A stretch of DNA of 64,000 nt from JACKAQ01 sp965227145 (GCA_965227145.1 OZ245730.1:2852001-2916000), one strand, 5' to 3'. Counted from the stretch's first letter, positions 46,789 to 57,162 are shown. Notes: a model not told the origin generated them from the sequence alone. Program-made: numbers and translations.

Positions 46789-47304
46789 ATGCCCTGGTAT
46801 CATCTTGAGAAAACTATTTATAAGCATCAGCAAGAAAATATTTACCCAAACAGAAATTATTTTGATCGTAACCGTTTAACTTTAAAGCAAAAAAGAAAAA
46901 GACTTTGGAGCCTATTTAATACAGTAATCTTTCTTTCTTTTTTAATATTTTCTATAAGAATTGGGAGTATGACACTATTCCTCTTACAAAGAGAGGATTT
47001 TAATGGGCTTTCGATGGAATTACCGACTGGGAGAGGAGAAAAACCAGTCATAAAAAGTAATTTGAAAATCAAAATTTTTATTGATATGGGCCACAATATA
47101 GTTGTGAACGATGTATGGTGCAGAAATTATGATAGCTTCGCATATATAATGTATAACATGAATACAACCGATCCATATGCTGTTCCTTTAATTTATGCAG
47201 ACAAAAGAGCAAAAATGGAAATAATTCTTTATGTGCTTGATGTATTAAAAATAGCAGGTTTTAAAAAGACATATTTTATGCTTAATTCACCGGAAATGCT
47301 TTGA
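46789..47304 (+). CDS. ExbD/TolR-like protein without the membrane aspartate
   Basis: 171 residues. A basic, polar N-terminus (1-39), one membrane segment at about 43-66, then a periplasmic domain from about 90: LKIKIFIDMGHNIVVND, VPLIYADKRAKMEIILYVLD and IAGFKKTYFML, matching the strand-helix order of ExbD/TolR. In working ExbD/TolR the membrane helix carries an essential Asp for proton-driven coupling; none is seen here, and no ExbB partner is in the cassette. A structural relative with another role is more likely than a motor subunit. Confidence 0.75.
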   Translation: MPWYHLEKTIYKHQQENIYPNRNYFDRNRLTLKQKRKRLWSLFNTVIFLSFLIFSIRIGSMTLFLLQREDFNGLSMELPTGRGEKPVIKSNLKIKIFIDMGHNIVVNDVWCRNYDSFAYIMYNMNTTDPYAVPLIYADKRAKMEIILYVLDVLKIAGFKKTYFMLNSPEML

Positions 47305-47333
47305 ATAAGTAGAAATCTATTAAATCTTTTTTT

Positions 47334-47462
47334 TCTAACTGACGGTTGTACCGGACGCAACCGCAGGGCTGTGCTTTTGTTCTAAATTTAAGTTTGTGCA
47401 AACAGTTGTAAAATATCAGCAAATTCGGTGCATGTGTTGCGCCGGTAAACCGTGTTGTTAGA
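47334..47462 (+). repeat. attC 75
   Basis: C/G stem; begins TCTAACTGACGG. Confidence 0.93.
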
Positions 47463-47836
47463 TTGAAAATTCCGTTAATTTCGAAAAGAAAAACTCCCAA
47501 AAATGGAGTGATTGCCAACGCAAAGTTAATATTTTAAAGACTTCCGCAAACGAAAGTGAAAGCCTATTTGCGGGATAAATATTTAAGAGCCCGCTTTTCG
47601 TAAGTGAAAGGTTTTCAGTAGTTTATATTTTTGGTTGTTTGTAATTCAGTAAGTTTTGTGTGTTTTTCGCGGTGTATTTTTTCGTGGTAAAATTTAGTGT
47701 TGCGGTTCTAACTTTCGGTTGTACCGGACGCAACCGCAGGGCTGTGCTTTTGTTCTAAGTTTTAGTTTGTGCAAATGGGTTGTAAAACATCAGCAAATTG
47801 TGGTGTAGTGTTGCGCCGGTAAACCGTGTTGTTAGA
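47458..47836 (+). mobile_element. Gene-less cassette family A1 with attC 76
   Basis: attC 47707..47836, C/G stem. Head subtype as at 20675. Confidence 0.87.
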
Positions 47837-48208
47837 TTTAGTTTTGTGTTTTCAGAAAAGAAAAACTCCAAAAAATGGAGCAATTGCCAACGCTGAAATA
47901 ATATTTTAAAAGATGTCCGCAAAAGAAAGTGAAAGCTGAATTGACGAATAATATTTCAGAGTCGGTTTTTCGTAAGTGTAAGGTTTTCAGCAGTTTATAT
48001 TTTTAGTTGTTTGTAAATCTGTAAGCTTTGTGTGTTTTTCGCGGCGTATTTTTTCGTGGTAAATTTAAGTGTTGCGGTTCTAACTTTCGGTTGTACCGGA
48101 CGCAACCGCAGGGCTGTGCTTTCGTTCTAAGTTTTAGTTTGTGCAAATGGGTTGTAAAATATCAGCAAATTGTGGCGTAGTGTTGCGCCGGTAAACCGTG
48201 TTGTTAGA
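47832..48208 (+). mobile_element. Gene-less cassette family A1 with attC 77
   Basis: attC 48079..48208, C/G stem. Confidence 0.87.
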
Positions 48209-48214
48209 AAAATT

Positions 48215-48772
48215 ATGAATAAGAAAAAAATAATAGTTCTACTAATCACTATTTTTTCAGTTACGCTATTGGCTGACCTCGAATTTCGGCCAACACCATA
48301 CATCATTTCATTAAACAATGGGCAGAATTATTTTAAAATTATTGACGATTCACTTTTTAACTTAAATAATAATTATTTTTCAAACGGTTATATGTATCAA
48401 GTTGAAACAGATTCATGTGATTTGCTTTTATGGATGACTAAGCAACATATAGGCTATCGAGTCTTCTTTGTAGAAGAAGATATAAATTATTTTGTAACTT
48501 TGGGTGATTGGCCTTCTGATAATGAGCCACAAGATTATCATATGGCAATAGCATTTTATCATCAAGGAAATCAAATAAAATCATATTCAACAAAAAACCT
48601 AATTGAAGATAAATCAAAGATAAAGCAGTCAATAAGTCACTACGAATTTTTGAAAAGAGTGATCGGATTTACAAAACGGTACAACTTTTCAATAGAAACA
48701 ATTGACGGAATGATCTATGAATTTGATGTTAAAACAGGCAAAATAACCAGTAAAGATAAACCGTGGTGGTAA
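48215..48772 (+). CDS. Exported protein, unknown
   Basis: 185 residues. Signal peptide at about 1-20 (KKIIVLLITIFSVTLLADLE). The mature part is beta-rich with SCDLLLWMTKQHIGYRVFFV and a closing IDGMIYEFDVKTGKITSKDK, like a small PepSY-type or lipoprotein-like domain, but not assignable. ATG is 6 bp after R'. Confidence 0.82.
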   Translation: MNKKKIIVLLITIFSVTLLADLEFRPTPYIISLNNGQNYFKIIDDSLFNLNNNYFSNGYMYQVETDSCDLLLWMTKQHIGYRVFFVEEDINYFVTLGDWPSDNEPQDYHMAIAFYHQGNQIKSYSTKNLIEDKSKIKQSISHYEFLKRVIGFTKRYNFSIETIDGMIYEFDVKTGKITSKDKPWW

Positions 48773-48793
48773 TGGTAAACATAGTCCGTCGTT

Positions 48794-48924
48794 TCTAACT
48801 TCCGGTTGTACCGGACGCAACCGCAGGGCTGGCAGTTTCTTTCTACGTTTTAATTTGTGCAAATAAGTTTTATAAAATCAGCTAATTATGTGCCGGTATT
48901 TCGCCGGTAAACCTTTTTGTTAGA
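48794..48924 (+). repeat. attC 78
   Basis: Mismatched stem: CGCAAC left with ATTTCG right, CTGGCAG centre. Confidence 0.92.
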
Positions 48925-49296
48925 TTGAAAATTCCGTTAATTTCGAAAAGAAAAACTCCCAAAAATGGAGTGATTGCCAACGCAAAGTTAATATTTTAAA
49001 GACTTCCGCAAACGAAAGTGAAAGCCTATTTGCGGGATAAATATTTAAGAGTCCGCTTTTCGTAAGTAAAAGGTTTTCAGTAGTTTATATTTTTGGTTGT
49101 TTGTAATTCAGTAAGTTTTGTGTGTTTTCGCGGCGTATTTTTTCGTGGTAAATTTAAGTGTTGCGGTTCTAACTTTCGGTTGTACCGGACGCAACCGCAG
49201 GGCTGTGCTTTTGTTCTAAGTTTTAGTTTGTGCAAACAGTTGTAAAATATCAGCAAATTCGGTGCAAGTGTTGCGCCGGTAAACCTTTTTGTTAGA
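48920..49296 (+). mobile_element. Gene-less cassette family A1 with attC 79
   Basis: attC 49168..49296, C/G stem. First of eight gene-less cassettes in a row (to 51484). Confidence 0.87.
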
Positions 49297-49670
49297 TTCA
49301 GTTTTGTATTTTTTCAAAAAAGAAAAGACTTCAAAAAACAGAGTAATTGCCAACGCAGAAATGATATTTTAAAGACGTCCACGAACCAAATTGAAAGCCA
49401 ATTTTCAGAATAAATATTTAAGAGTCGGTTTTACGTAAGTGAAAGGTTTTCAGTAGTTTATATTTTTGGTTGTTTGCAGTTTCGTAAGTTTTGTGTGTTT
49501 TTCGCTGTATTTTTTTCGTGGTAATTTTTAGTGTTGCGGTTCTAACTTTCGGTTGTACCGGACGCAACCGCAGGGCTGTGCTTTCGTTCTAAGTTTTAGT
49601 TTGTGCAAAAGGGTTGTAAAATATCAGCAAATTCGGTGCAAGTGTTGCGCCGGTAAACCGTGTTGTTAGA
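49292..49670 (+). mobile_element. Gene-less cassette family A1 with attC 80
   Basis: attC 49541..49670, C/G stem. Body nearly identical to 15150. Confidence 0.87.
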
Positions 49671-50044
49671 TTCAGTTTTGTATTTTTCAGAAAAAGAAAA
49701 ACTCCAAATAATGGAGTAATTGCCAACGCAAAGTTAATATTTTAAAGACTTCCGCAAACGAAAGTGAAAGCCTATTTGCGGGATAAATATTTAAGAGTCC
49801 GCTTTTCGTAAGTGAAAGGTTTTCAGTCGTTTATAGTTTGGGTTGTTTGCAATTTTGTAAGTTTTGTGTGTTTTTTCTCTGTATTTTTTTCGTGGTAAAC
49901 TTTAGTGGTGCGGTTCTAACTTTCGGTTGTACCGGACGCAACCGCAAGGCTGTGCTTTTGTTCTAAATTTTAGTTTGTGCAAATGGGTTGTAAAATATCA
50001 GTAAATTTGGTGCAAGTGTTGCGCCGGTAAACCGTGTTGTTAGA
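49666..50044 (+). mobile_element. Gene-less cassette family A1 with attC 81
   Basis: attC 49915..50044, C/G stem, CCGCAAGGCTG. Tail end variant TTTTTTCTCTGTATTTT shared with 53844 and 59542. Confidence 0.87.
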
Positions 50045-50367
50045 ATGCAAATCAAAAAGACGAAAAACAAATTTGTTGTTGGGAAAACATAAACTTTTAT
50101 CTGTTTTGGTTTACCATTTTGTGGTGAACGTTCGTTTTTTGGTGCCAGTTTCTACATGTCGTGTTTTTGCGTCGTTGGTTGCCAACGCATATTTTTTCTG
50201 CGGTAGTTGTTTGTGTGCAAGTTCGCTTTGTGCTGTTCTAACTGGCGGTTGTACCGGACGCAACCGCAGGGCTGGCAGTTTCTTTCTAAGTTATAAGTTG
50301 TGCAAATAAGTTGTATAAAATCAGCTAATTATGTGCCGGTGTTGCGCCGGTAAACCGTGTTGTTAGA
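50040..50367 (+). mobile_element. Gene-less cassette family B with attC 82
   Basis: attC 50237..50367. The centre is of A/T-site type (CTGGCAG), but the stem is C/G on both arms: both positions differ together. Family B frame open to 50309. Confidence 0.85.
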
Positions 50368-50738
50368 TTCAGTTTTGTATTTTCAGAAAAGAAAAACTCC
50401 AAAAAATGGAGCAATTGCCAACGCAGAAATAATATTTTAAAAGACGTCCGCGAACGAAAGTGAAAGCCAATTTGATGAATAATATTTAAGAGTCGGTTTT
50501 TCGTAAGTGAAAGGTTTTCAGTAGTTTATATTTTTGGTTGTTTGTAAAACCTTAAGTTTTGTGTGTTTTTCGCAGTTTGTGTTTCGTGGTAAAATTCAGT
50601 GTTGCGGTTCTAACTTTCGGTTGTACCGGACGCAACCGCAGGGCTGTGCTTTCGTTCTAAATTTTAGGTTGTGCAAATGGGTTGTAAAATATCAGCAAAT
50701 TCGGTGCAAGTGTTGCGCCGGTAAACCGTGTTGTTAGA
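50363..50738 (+). mobile_element. Gene-less cassette family A1 with attC 83
   Basis: attC 50609..50738, C/G stem. Confidence 0.87.
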
Positions 50739-51109
50739 TTCGGTTTTGTGTTTTCAGAAAAGAAAAACTCCAAAAAATGGAGCAATTGCCAACGCCAAAA
50801 TAATATTTAAAAAGATGTCCGTAAACGAAAGTGAAAGCTGATTTGACGAATAATATTTAAGAGTCGGCTTTTCGTAAGTGAAAGGTTTTCAGTAGTTTAT
50901 ATTTTTGGTTGTTTGTAATTCAGTAAGTTTTGTGTGTTTTCGCGGCGTATTTTTTCGTGGTAAATTTAAGTGTTGCGGTTCTAACTTTCGGTTGTACCGG
51001 ACGCAACCGCAGGGCTGTGCTTTTGTTCTAAATTTTAGATTGTGCAAATGGGTTGTAAAACATCAGCAAATTCGGTGCAAGTGTTGCGCCGGTAAACCGT
51101 GTTGTTAGA
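50734..51109 (+). mobile_element. Gene-less cassette family A1 with attC 84
   Basis: attC 50980..51109, C/G stem. Body nearly the same as 14779. Confidence 0.87.
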
Positions 51110-51484
51110 TTCAGCTTTGTATTTTTTCATAAAAGAAAAGACTCCAAAAAATGGAGCAAATGCCAACGCAGAAATAATATTTAAAGACGTCCGCTTTCCG
51201 TAAGTGAATGCCAATTTGCGGGATAATATTTAAGAGTCGGTTTATTTTAGTGCCGAGTTTTTGCAAGTTTATATTTTGGTTTTGTGGTCAACTGCGGGCT
51301 TCTGTAAAAATGTAAGTCAGTTGGCGGAGCTTTGAAAAAACAAAGTGTTGCTGTTCTAACTTTCGGTTGTACCGGACGCAACCGCAGGGCTGTGCTTTCG
51401 TTCTAAGTTTTAGGTTGTGCAAATCAGTTGTAAAATATCAGCAAATTGTGGCGTAGTGTTGCGCCGGTAAACCGTGTTGTTAGA
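51105..51484 (+). mobile_element. Gene-less cassette family A2 with attC 85
   Basis: attC 51355..51484, C/G stem. Confidence 0.87.
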
Positions 51485-51487
51485 AAT

Positions 51488-51868
51488 ATGATTGTTGAAT
51501 ACAAAAACGGCCTAAAATTTGAATTGTTTGACGATTTTGCAATAATTTATTTCCCAGAAGAATACTGGGTTGGTAGTTGGGGTTCAATGCTGGATTTGGT
51601 TAGACATAAGATAATAAGCCATGTTAAATATATTTTAATTGATTATTCAAATGTAAAGTTTATTGGTGATGGTAGCTTTGAGTCTGCAATTCTGAGAGAA
51701 GAATTCCAACAATTAGGCGGATCAGATGTTATTCATATATCCGTTCCTGAATGTATTAAAAATCTTTGGAAATTGGCAGATCCTAAAAATGAAGTAAAAC
51801 CTTTTCCCGAATTTATGAGTAAAGAAAACGCACTAAAATACATAACACTTAACCACAGAAAAAATTGA
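51488..51868 (+). CDS. STAS-like domain protein, copy 2
   Basis: 126 residues, same as 36085 except Glu for Lys88 and Leu for Phe96. STAS-type order of strands and helices. Preceded here by an A2 cassette and there by a family B cassette, so only this single cassette is duplicated. The downstream spacer is also conserved, but the attC is not. Confidence 0.8.
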   Translation: MIVEYKNGLKFELFDDFAIIYFPEEYWVGSWGSMLDLVRHKIISHVKYILIDYSNVKFIGDGSFESAILREEFQQLGGSDVIHISVPECIKNLWKLADPKNEVKPFPEFMSKENALKYITLNHRKN

Positions 51869-51944
51869 GATTACCTGAATAAAGTTAATTGATGCTTTTT
51901 AATGGTATAGTTTTTCCCAAAAAGCAAAATATTATTAAACTATT

Positions 51945-52074
51945 TCTAACTTTCGGTTGTACCGGACGAAACCGCAGGGCTGTGCTTTCGTTCTAAAAAA
52001 TATTCTGTGCAAATAAGTTTAATAAAATCAGCTAATTATGTGCCGGTGTTTCGCCGGTAAACCTTTTTGTTAGG
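51945..52074 (+). repeat. attC 86
   Basis: A/T stem, R' GTTAGG. Confidence 0.93.
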
Positions 52075-52084
52075 TTCAGGTTCT

Positions 52085-52657
52085 ATGTTGACAAAAACCG
52101 ATCTATTTGGCTTTACTGTGATTTCGGTGTGTTTATATTTTAATTTTTTTAAGTTTGTCCCAATTTATGGACATAGTGAGTCTTCCGTAATGTTTTTTAA
52201 TGATCAGAAAGAAATAATTTCAATAATTTTGTTACCAAATAATCCTGAAAAAATAGGCTCACTATATTCGATTAATAAAATTGAATATATGGCAGCTATA
52301 ATAAAACCGAACCAGGAAGGCGAAGTGTTTTATTTAAAAGATGTTATTTGTGTTTATAAGTATAATGGAAATTATTATCAACAATCAAATATTAATAAAG
52401 CTAATTTATCCGAATTTGAAGCGGTCAATTCGATACCGATTTTACACCAGATAAAACAAGAAATGGTTTACAAATTCTATTTGATTCTTGCATTATCAAT
52501 ATTATGTATTGCGTATCCAATTTTATTCTTTTTAAACAATGGTTATAATGGATATCCCAGATTAGTCTTATTTTTTATTTTTCTATGGATGAACTTCGCC
52601 AATGCTTTATCTATTTCTAAAGATTGGCAGTATTTTCGAATAATTTTTTCATTGTAA
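52085..52657 (+). CDS. Membrane protein with external domain, unknown
   Basis: 190 residues. Membrane segments at about 5-25, 127-148 and 154-172 flank a periplasmic-type loop of about 100 residues (SSVMFFNDQKEIISIILLPN, EVFYLKDVICVYKYNGNYYQ). A domain held between helix 1 and helices 2-3 resembles DUF3592 topology, but the key motifs are missing. Function unknown. Confidence 0.82.
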   Translation: MLTKTDLFGFTVISVCLYFNFFKFVPIYGHSESSVMFFNDQKEIISIILLPNNPEKIGSLYSINKIEYMAAIIKPNQEGEVFYLKDVICVYKYNGNYYQQSNINKANLSEFEAVNSIPILHQIKQEMVYKFYLILALSILCIAYPILFFLNNGYNGYPRLVLFFIFLWMNFANALSISKDWQYFRIIFSL

Positions 52658-52667
52658 GTCTTGCGTT

Positions 52668-52796
52668 TCTAACTACTGGTTGTACCGGACGCAACCGCAG
52701 GGCTGTGCTTTTGTTCTAAAAATTATCTGTGCAAATAAGTATAATAAAATCAGCAAATTCGGTGCTGGTGTTGCGCCGGTAAACCGTGTTGTTAGG
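52668..52796 (+). repeat. attC 87
   Basis: C/G stem; begins TCTAACTACTGG, R' GTTAGG. Confidence 0.93.
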
Positions 52797-52810
52797 CATT
52801 GTGAAAATTA

Positions 52811-53353
52811 ATGAAACTGAAAACAAAGATAAGAAGAATATGGATTAGAATAAAGTATGGTCTGCGCCTATTTCTAAGAGTATTGGCATTTGTATCCTTC
52901 TCTTTTAGCCTGATCTTGATCATGGATACCATGGTATCTCAAAGCGGTTTAGTGGTGTGGAAAATTTATGATAAAACAACTGGATTTGAAGATGACGATA
53001 AATTTTATAGCTTACGATATCATGGAGAGGGTACTTTAGCTTTGAAAAAAGTAAAGGTTACAGAGGAGCTTTATTCATTGATTAGAGAAAATGATGAGCT
53101 CAAAGTAAAAATCAGCCGTTTTTTTAACTTGCCACATAAATATATTTTGAAGCGATATGGTCAAATACTTTATTCAAAATCTGATTTTGAATATTATTTA
53201 GTGTTCTGGGTGCTAGCATTATTTTTATGGATTCCACTATTTGCTTTTAATAAATATTTTGAAGTTGATATTTCATATAAAACCATGGCAATAGTTGGTA
53301 GCGAGTTAATTAGTATCGCTGGTTGGATTTATCTAATAAGTATAAATTTATAA
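52811..53353 (+). CDS. Membrane protein, unknown
   Basis: 180 residues. Strongly basic first 20 residues (KTKIRRIWIRIKYGLRLFLR), then membrane segments at about 20-42, 128-146 and 158-178 with a soluble loop of about 80 residues between the first two. The cassette ends in a foreign attC, so gene and site were probably acquired together. Function unknown. Confidence 0.82.
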   Translation: MKLKTKIRRIWIRIKYGLRLFLRVLAFVSFSFSLILIMDTMVSQSGLVVWKIYDKTTGFEDDDKFYSLRYHGEGTLALKKVKVTEELYSLIRENDELKVKISRFFNLPHKYILKRYGQILYSKSDFEYYLVFWVLALFLWIPLFAFNKYFEVDISYKTMAIVGSELISIAGWIYLISINL

Positions 53354-53383
53354 AATTAAACAATTTGTAACATTAGTTCAATG

Positions 53384-53515
53384 CCTAACAATTACATGCT
53401 TGTGAAAACGGCAGTAATTGGTTTCAAATAAGGTTTTAGAGCTTTTTTCTGTTTTGTGGAAAGATGAAAATTGGTGTGTCTGCTTTGCCGTTTCAACAGA
53501 TGTTTTGTCGTTAGA
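53384..53515 (+). repeat. attC 88, foreign type (132 bp)
   Basis: CCTAAC left, CGTTAGAA right. The arms pair (ACATGCTTGTGAAAACGGCA against TGCCGTTTCAACAGATGT) with a sequence unlike the other sites. Confidence 0.87.
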
Positions 53516-53848
53516 ATGCAAATCGAAAAAGGCTAAAAAGACAAAAACCGATTTTGGCTGTTGGGAAAACATAAATCTGTATCTGTTTTGGTTTACCATT
53601 TTCTGGTGAAAGGTCGTTCTTTGGTGCCAGTTTCTACATGTCGTGTTTTTGCGTCGTTGATTGCCAACGCACGTTTTTTCTGTGGTGGTTGTTTGTTTGC
53701 AAGTTCGTTTTGTGCTGTTCTAACTGGCGGTTGTACCGGACGAAACCGCAGGGCTGTTCTTTCATTCTAAAAAATATTCTGTGCAAATAAATTTAATAAA
53801 ATCAGCCGGTTGTGTGCAAGTGTTTCGCCGGTAAACCTTTTTGTTAGA
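53511..53848 (+). mobile_element. Gene-less cassette family B with attC 89
   Basis: attC 53719..53848, A/T stem. Family B frame open 53561..53770. Confidence 0.85.
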
Positions 53849-54221
53849 TTAAAATTCCGGAAAAGTTGAAAAGAAAAAACTCCAAAAGATGGAGCAATTG
53901 CCAACGCTGAAATAATATTTTAAAGACGTCCACAAACCAGAAAGAAAGCCAATTTGCGGGATAAATATTTCAGAGTCGGTTTTCGTAAGTGAAAGGTTTT
54001 CAGTCGTTTATAGTTTGGGTTGTTTGCAATTTTGTAAGTTTTGTGTGTTTTTTCTCTGTATTTTTTTCGTGGTAAACTTTAGTGTTGCGGTTCTAACTTT
54101 CGGTTGTACCGGACGCAACCGCAGGGCTGTGCTTTTGTTCTAAATTTTAGATTGTGCAAATGGGTTGTAAAACATCAGCAAATTCGGTGCATGTGTTGCG
54201 CCGGTAAACCGTGTTGTTAGA
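53844..54221 (+). mobile_element. Gene-less cassette family A1 with attC 90
   Basis: attC 54092..54221, C/G stem. Body and attC match 59542. Confidence 0.87.
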
Positions 54222-54282
54222 TATATTTACTCAGTCAAACAACCACTATTAGACCGAACTAAATTATACTGAATGATGCAAT

Positions 54283-54687
54283 TTGATAAGTAAAAAATCG
54301 TTATATTGGTTTATTAGAACACATGTAGCTTTAATCGGAGCAATTTCGATCTCGAGTGGGTTTTTGGCCATGTTTGCTCCTGAACTTATCTCTTCAGGTT
54401 ATAAAACCGAGTTGAAAAGGACTGATATAATATACTTCTTATGGTTGATATTATATGGAGCACTATTAATAACTCCGCATGGGTGGTTTCTAAAAAAACC
54501 TTTATTTATGAGCAAATTAATAATTATATCAATTGGTTCATTAAGTTTTGTTTGGCTCGGCATAACAGGTATTCATGAATATCTAAATGGCGGGAAAGAC
54601 CCGCTTATTATTCCTTTTTCAATTGCTTCAATTTTTTTAATAATAACTGGTCCACTCTCAATGTATTTAAGAAGTAAGAAAACGTAA
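54283..54687 (+). CDS. Four-helix membrane protein, copy 2
   Basis: 134 residues, TTG start as for 42381. Differs from that copy at three residues (Ser-Ser for Trp-Ile in the first helix, Leu for Ile in the second). Function unknown. Confidence 0.76.
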   Translation: MISKKSLYWFIRTHVALIGAISISSGFLAMFAPELISSGYKTELKRTDIIYFLWLILYGALLITPHGWFLKKPLFMSKLIIISIGSLSFVWLGITGIHEYLNGGKDPLIIPFSIASIFLIITGPLSMYLRSKKT

Positions 54688-54730
54688 TATTTAATAATTG
54701 AATCATTTAGTGGAAAATAATTTTTGCGGT

Positions 54731-54860
54731 TCTAACTTTCGGTTGTACCGGACGCAACCGCAGGTCTGTGCTTTTGTTCTAAATTTTAGGTTGTGCAAAT
54801 GGGTTGTAAAATATCAGCAAATTCGGTGCATGTGTTGCGCCGGTAAACCGTGTTGTTAGA
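54731..54860 (+). repeat. attC 91
   Basis: C/G stem with CAGGTCTGTG; differs from attC 66 after the other copy. Confidence 0.92.
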
Positions 54861-55193
54861 AGGCAAATTGAAAAAGGCTAAAAAGACAAAAACCATTTTG
54901 GGTTGTTGGAAAAACATAAACTCTTATCTGTTTTGGTTTACCATTTTGTGGTGAACGTTCGTTTTTTGGTGCCAGTTTCTACATGTCGTTTGTTTGCGTC
55001 GTTGAGTGCCAACGCATGTTTTGTCTGCGGTGGTTGTTTGTGTGCAAATTGGTTTTGTGCGTTTCTAACTGGCGGTTGTACCGGACGCAACCGCAGGGCT
55101 GTGCTTTCGTTCTAATAAATATTTTGTGCAAATAAGTAAAATAAAATCAACCGGTTGTGTGCAAGTGTTTCGCCGGTAAACCTTTTTGTTAGA
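54856..55193 (+). mobile_element. Gene-less cassette family B with attC 92
   Basis: attC 55064..55193, mismatched stem. Body and attC identical by eye to 62022. Family B frame open 54903..55115. Confidence 0.85.
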
Positions 55194-55223
55194 TTTTATC
55201 TTTTATTTTCATAGGCTGTGGTA

Positions 55224-55901
55224 ATGAAATATAACGCTATAGAATTAATTTTAATATTTTTAACATTTTTGATAAGCTTATTGACAAGTTCGGTAATCGA
55301 TTTCCCTTATAATCTTATCCCTTTTATATTTTTATTAGCAATCATAATCTGGCAAAAATTAAAAAAACTTAGTAAAAACCATAAACAAATAAATGAATCA
55401 ATTGAAGTTTTTGAATATAAATGGATAAATACTAATATTTTATTTACAATATTTTATTCCTTATATATCATATCACAATTTTTTACAAGTGATATCAATA
55501 ATGTTAAGATATTATATTTTAGATATTTAGACTTCCTAATTTTAATTTCATTGTTTATTGTTTTTCATATTTTCACTATACTCTATCTATTCTTCATGAT
55601 AGGAAATCGATGTCTGGCAATTAATAAAAATGGAATAATCGCAATTGACAATGAATACAATAATAATAATATTCTACAGGTAGACTATCTTGATACTAAT
55701 GATCTTCAAGATAAGTTGATTTTTACTTATGCAAACGGGAAAAAATACTCTCTCAAATTGCTTTCAATACAGAAAGAACAACAAAAAGAGTTTATTGCTA
55801 AACTTATCGAAGAATTAAAACATAAAAAGTCTATAAAGCTCAATAATTTCAACAAATTATTAAATCGTTATACGTTCAGCGAATCTAATAGTATTGATTA
55901 A
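55224..55901 (+). CDS. Membrane protein, second of three copies
   Basis: 225 residues, identical to 13077 including the 30-bp leader. Four membrane segments and a PH-like tail. Neighbours on both sides differ from those of the first copy. Confidence 0.85.
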   Translation: MKYNAIELILIFLTFLISLLTSSVIDFPYNLIPFIFLLAIIIWQKLKKLSKNHKQINESIEVFEYKWINTNILFTIFYSLYIISQFFTSDINNVKILYFRYLDFLILISLFIVFHIFTILYLFFMIGNRCLAINKNGIIAIDNEYNNNNILQVDYLDTNDLQDKLIFTYANGKKYSLKLLSIQKEQQKEFIAKLIEELKHKKSIKLNNFNKLLNRYTFSESNSID

Positions 55902-55908
55902 TAAAATT

Positions 55909-56038
55909 TCTAACTGTCGGTTGTACCGGACGCAACCGCAGGGCTGTGCTTTTGTTCTAAATTTTAGGTTGTGCAAATGGGTTGTAAAACATCAGCAAAT
56001 TGTGGCGTAGTGTTGCGCCGGTAAACCGTGTTGTTAGA
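55909..56038 (+). repeat. attC 93
   Basis: C/G stem; begins TCTAACTGTCGG where attC 20 after the same gene begins TCTAACTTTCGG. Confidence 0.93.
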
Positions 56039-56057
56039 TTCAGGCAAAATTGAACAT

Positions 56058-56561
56058 ATGGAAATAAAGGTCAAAAAACCGGTAATGTTTTTATCAATAT
56101 TCGTCATTGTCGTAGCTGTTGATGCAGCTTTTAGTGGAATAACTTTGGGTAGAGATTTGATACTCAGTTGGATAATAATCCTAGGAATTCCTCTTGAATT
56201 GGTTGCTATTCTGTTTCTTATGCCAACGCTTCGCTTGTATTTCTCTGAAAAAGGCTTAAGGAGATATTGGAAAATTGGGATAGGTAAGTATATTCTTTGG
56301 GAGGATAACCGGTTCTCACTTCAATGGAACAATGTATCAAAAGTGTTTTCAGCTTTTCCACTTTGGGTCCCTTTAAGAATGATCGGAATTGGAGGACGAA
56401 CAAATCGTCGTTATTTAGTATTTTATGTTGGCTTTGTTACAACCCAAACAAAGGAATCGATATTGTACATAGCAACTCACGTGAAAAAAGAAGTGATAAG
56501 CAACGACGTTAAGAAACTAGTCAAAAAGTATAACCAAAAAAGAGACACTCTCAAAATGTAA
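56058..56561 (+). CDS. Membrane protein with PH-like tail, copy 2
   Basis: 167 residues, one residue different from 37458 (Val9). Two membrane segments, then a PH-like region. It follows the second copy of the 13077 gene, whereas copy 1 follows an unrelated gene. Confidence 0.85.
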   Translation: MEIKVKKPVMFLSIFVIVVAVDAAFSGITLGRDLILSWIIILGIPLELVAILFLMPTLRLYFSEKGLRRYWKIGIGKYILWEDNRFSLQWNNVSKVFSAFPLWVPLRMIGIGGRTNRRYLVFYVGFVTTQTKESILYIATHVKKEVISNDVKKLVKKYNQKRDTLKM

Positions 56562-56658
56562 GTTTTGGCAAAGTTTATAATTCGGTCTTTGTCAATTCTG
56601 CGCAGCAGGTTAAAAGTATTTCAGGTGGCGGAGCTTTGTAAAAATTTAGTGTTGCGTT

Positions 56659-56788
56659 TCTAACTTCCGGTTGTACCGGACGCAACCGCAGGGCTGTGCT
56701 TTCGTTCTAAGTTTTAGTTTGTGCAAATGGGTTGTAAATCATCAGCAAATTTTGGCGTAGTGTTGCGCCGGTAAACCTTTTTGTTAGA
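56659..56788 (+). repeat. attC 94
   Basis: C/G stem. Left half as in attC 58 (TCTAACTTCCGG to TTTCGTTCTAA), right half different. Confidence 0.93.
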
Positions 56789-57162
56789 TTAAAATTCCGT
56801 TAATTTCAAAAAGAAAAAACTCCAAAAAATGGAGCAATTGCCAACGCAAAGTTAATATTTAAAAGACGTCCGCGAACCAAAGAGAAAGCTAATTTGCGGG
56901 ATAAATATTTAAGAGTCGGTTTAATTTAGTGCCGGGTTTTTGCAAGTTTATATTTTGGTTTTGTGGTCAACTGCGGGCTTCTTTAAAAATGTAAGTCAGT
57001 TGGCGGAGCTTTGAAAAAACAAAGTGTTGCGGTTCTAACTTTCGGTTGTACCGGACGCAACCGCAGGGCTGTGCTTTCGTTCTAAATTTGAGTTTGTGCA
57101 AATGGTTGTAAAATATCAGCAAATTCGGTGCAAGTGTTGCGCCGGTAAACCGTGTTGTTAGA
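56784..57162 (+). mobile_element. Gene-less cassette family A2 with attC 95
   Basis: attC 57034..57162, C/G stem. Confidence 0.87.
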
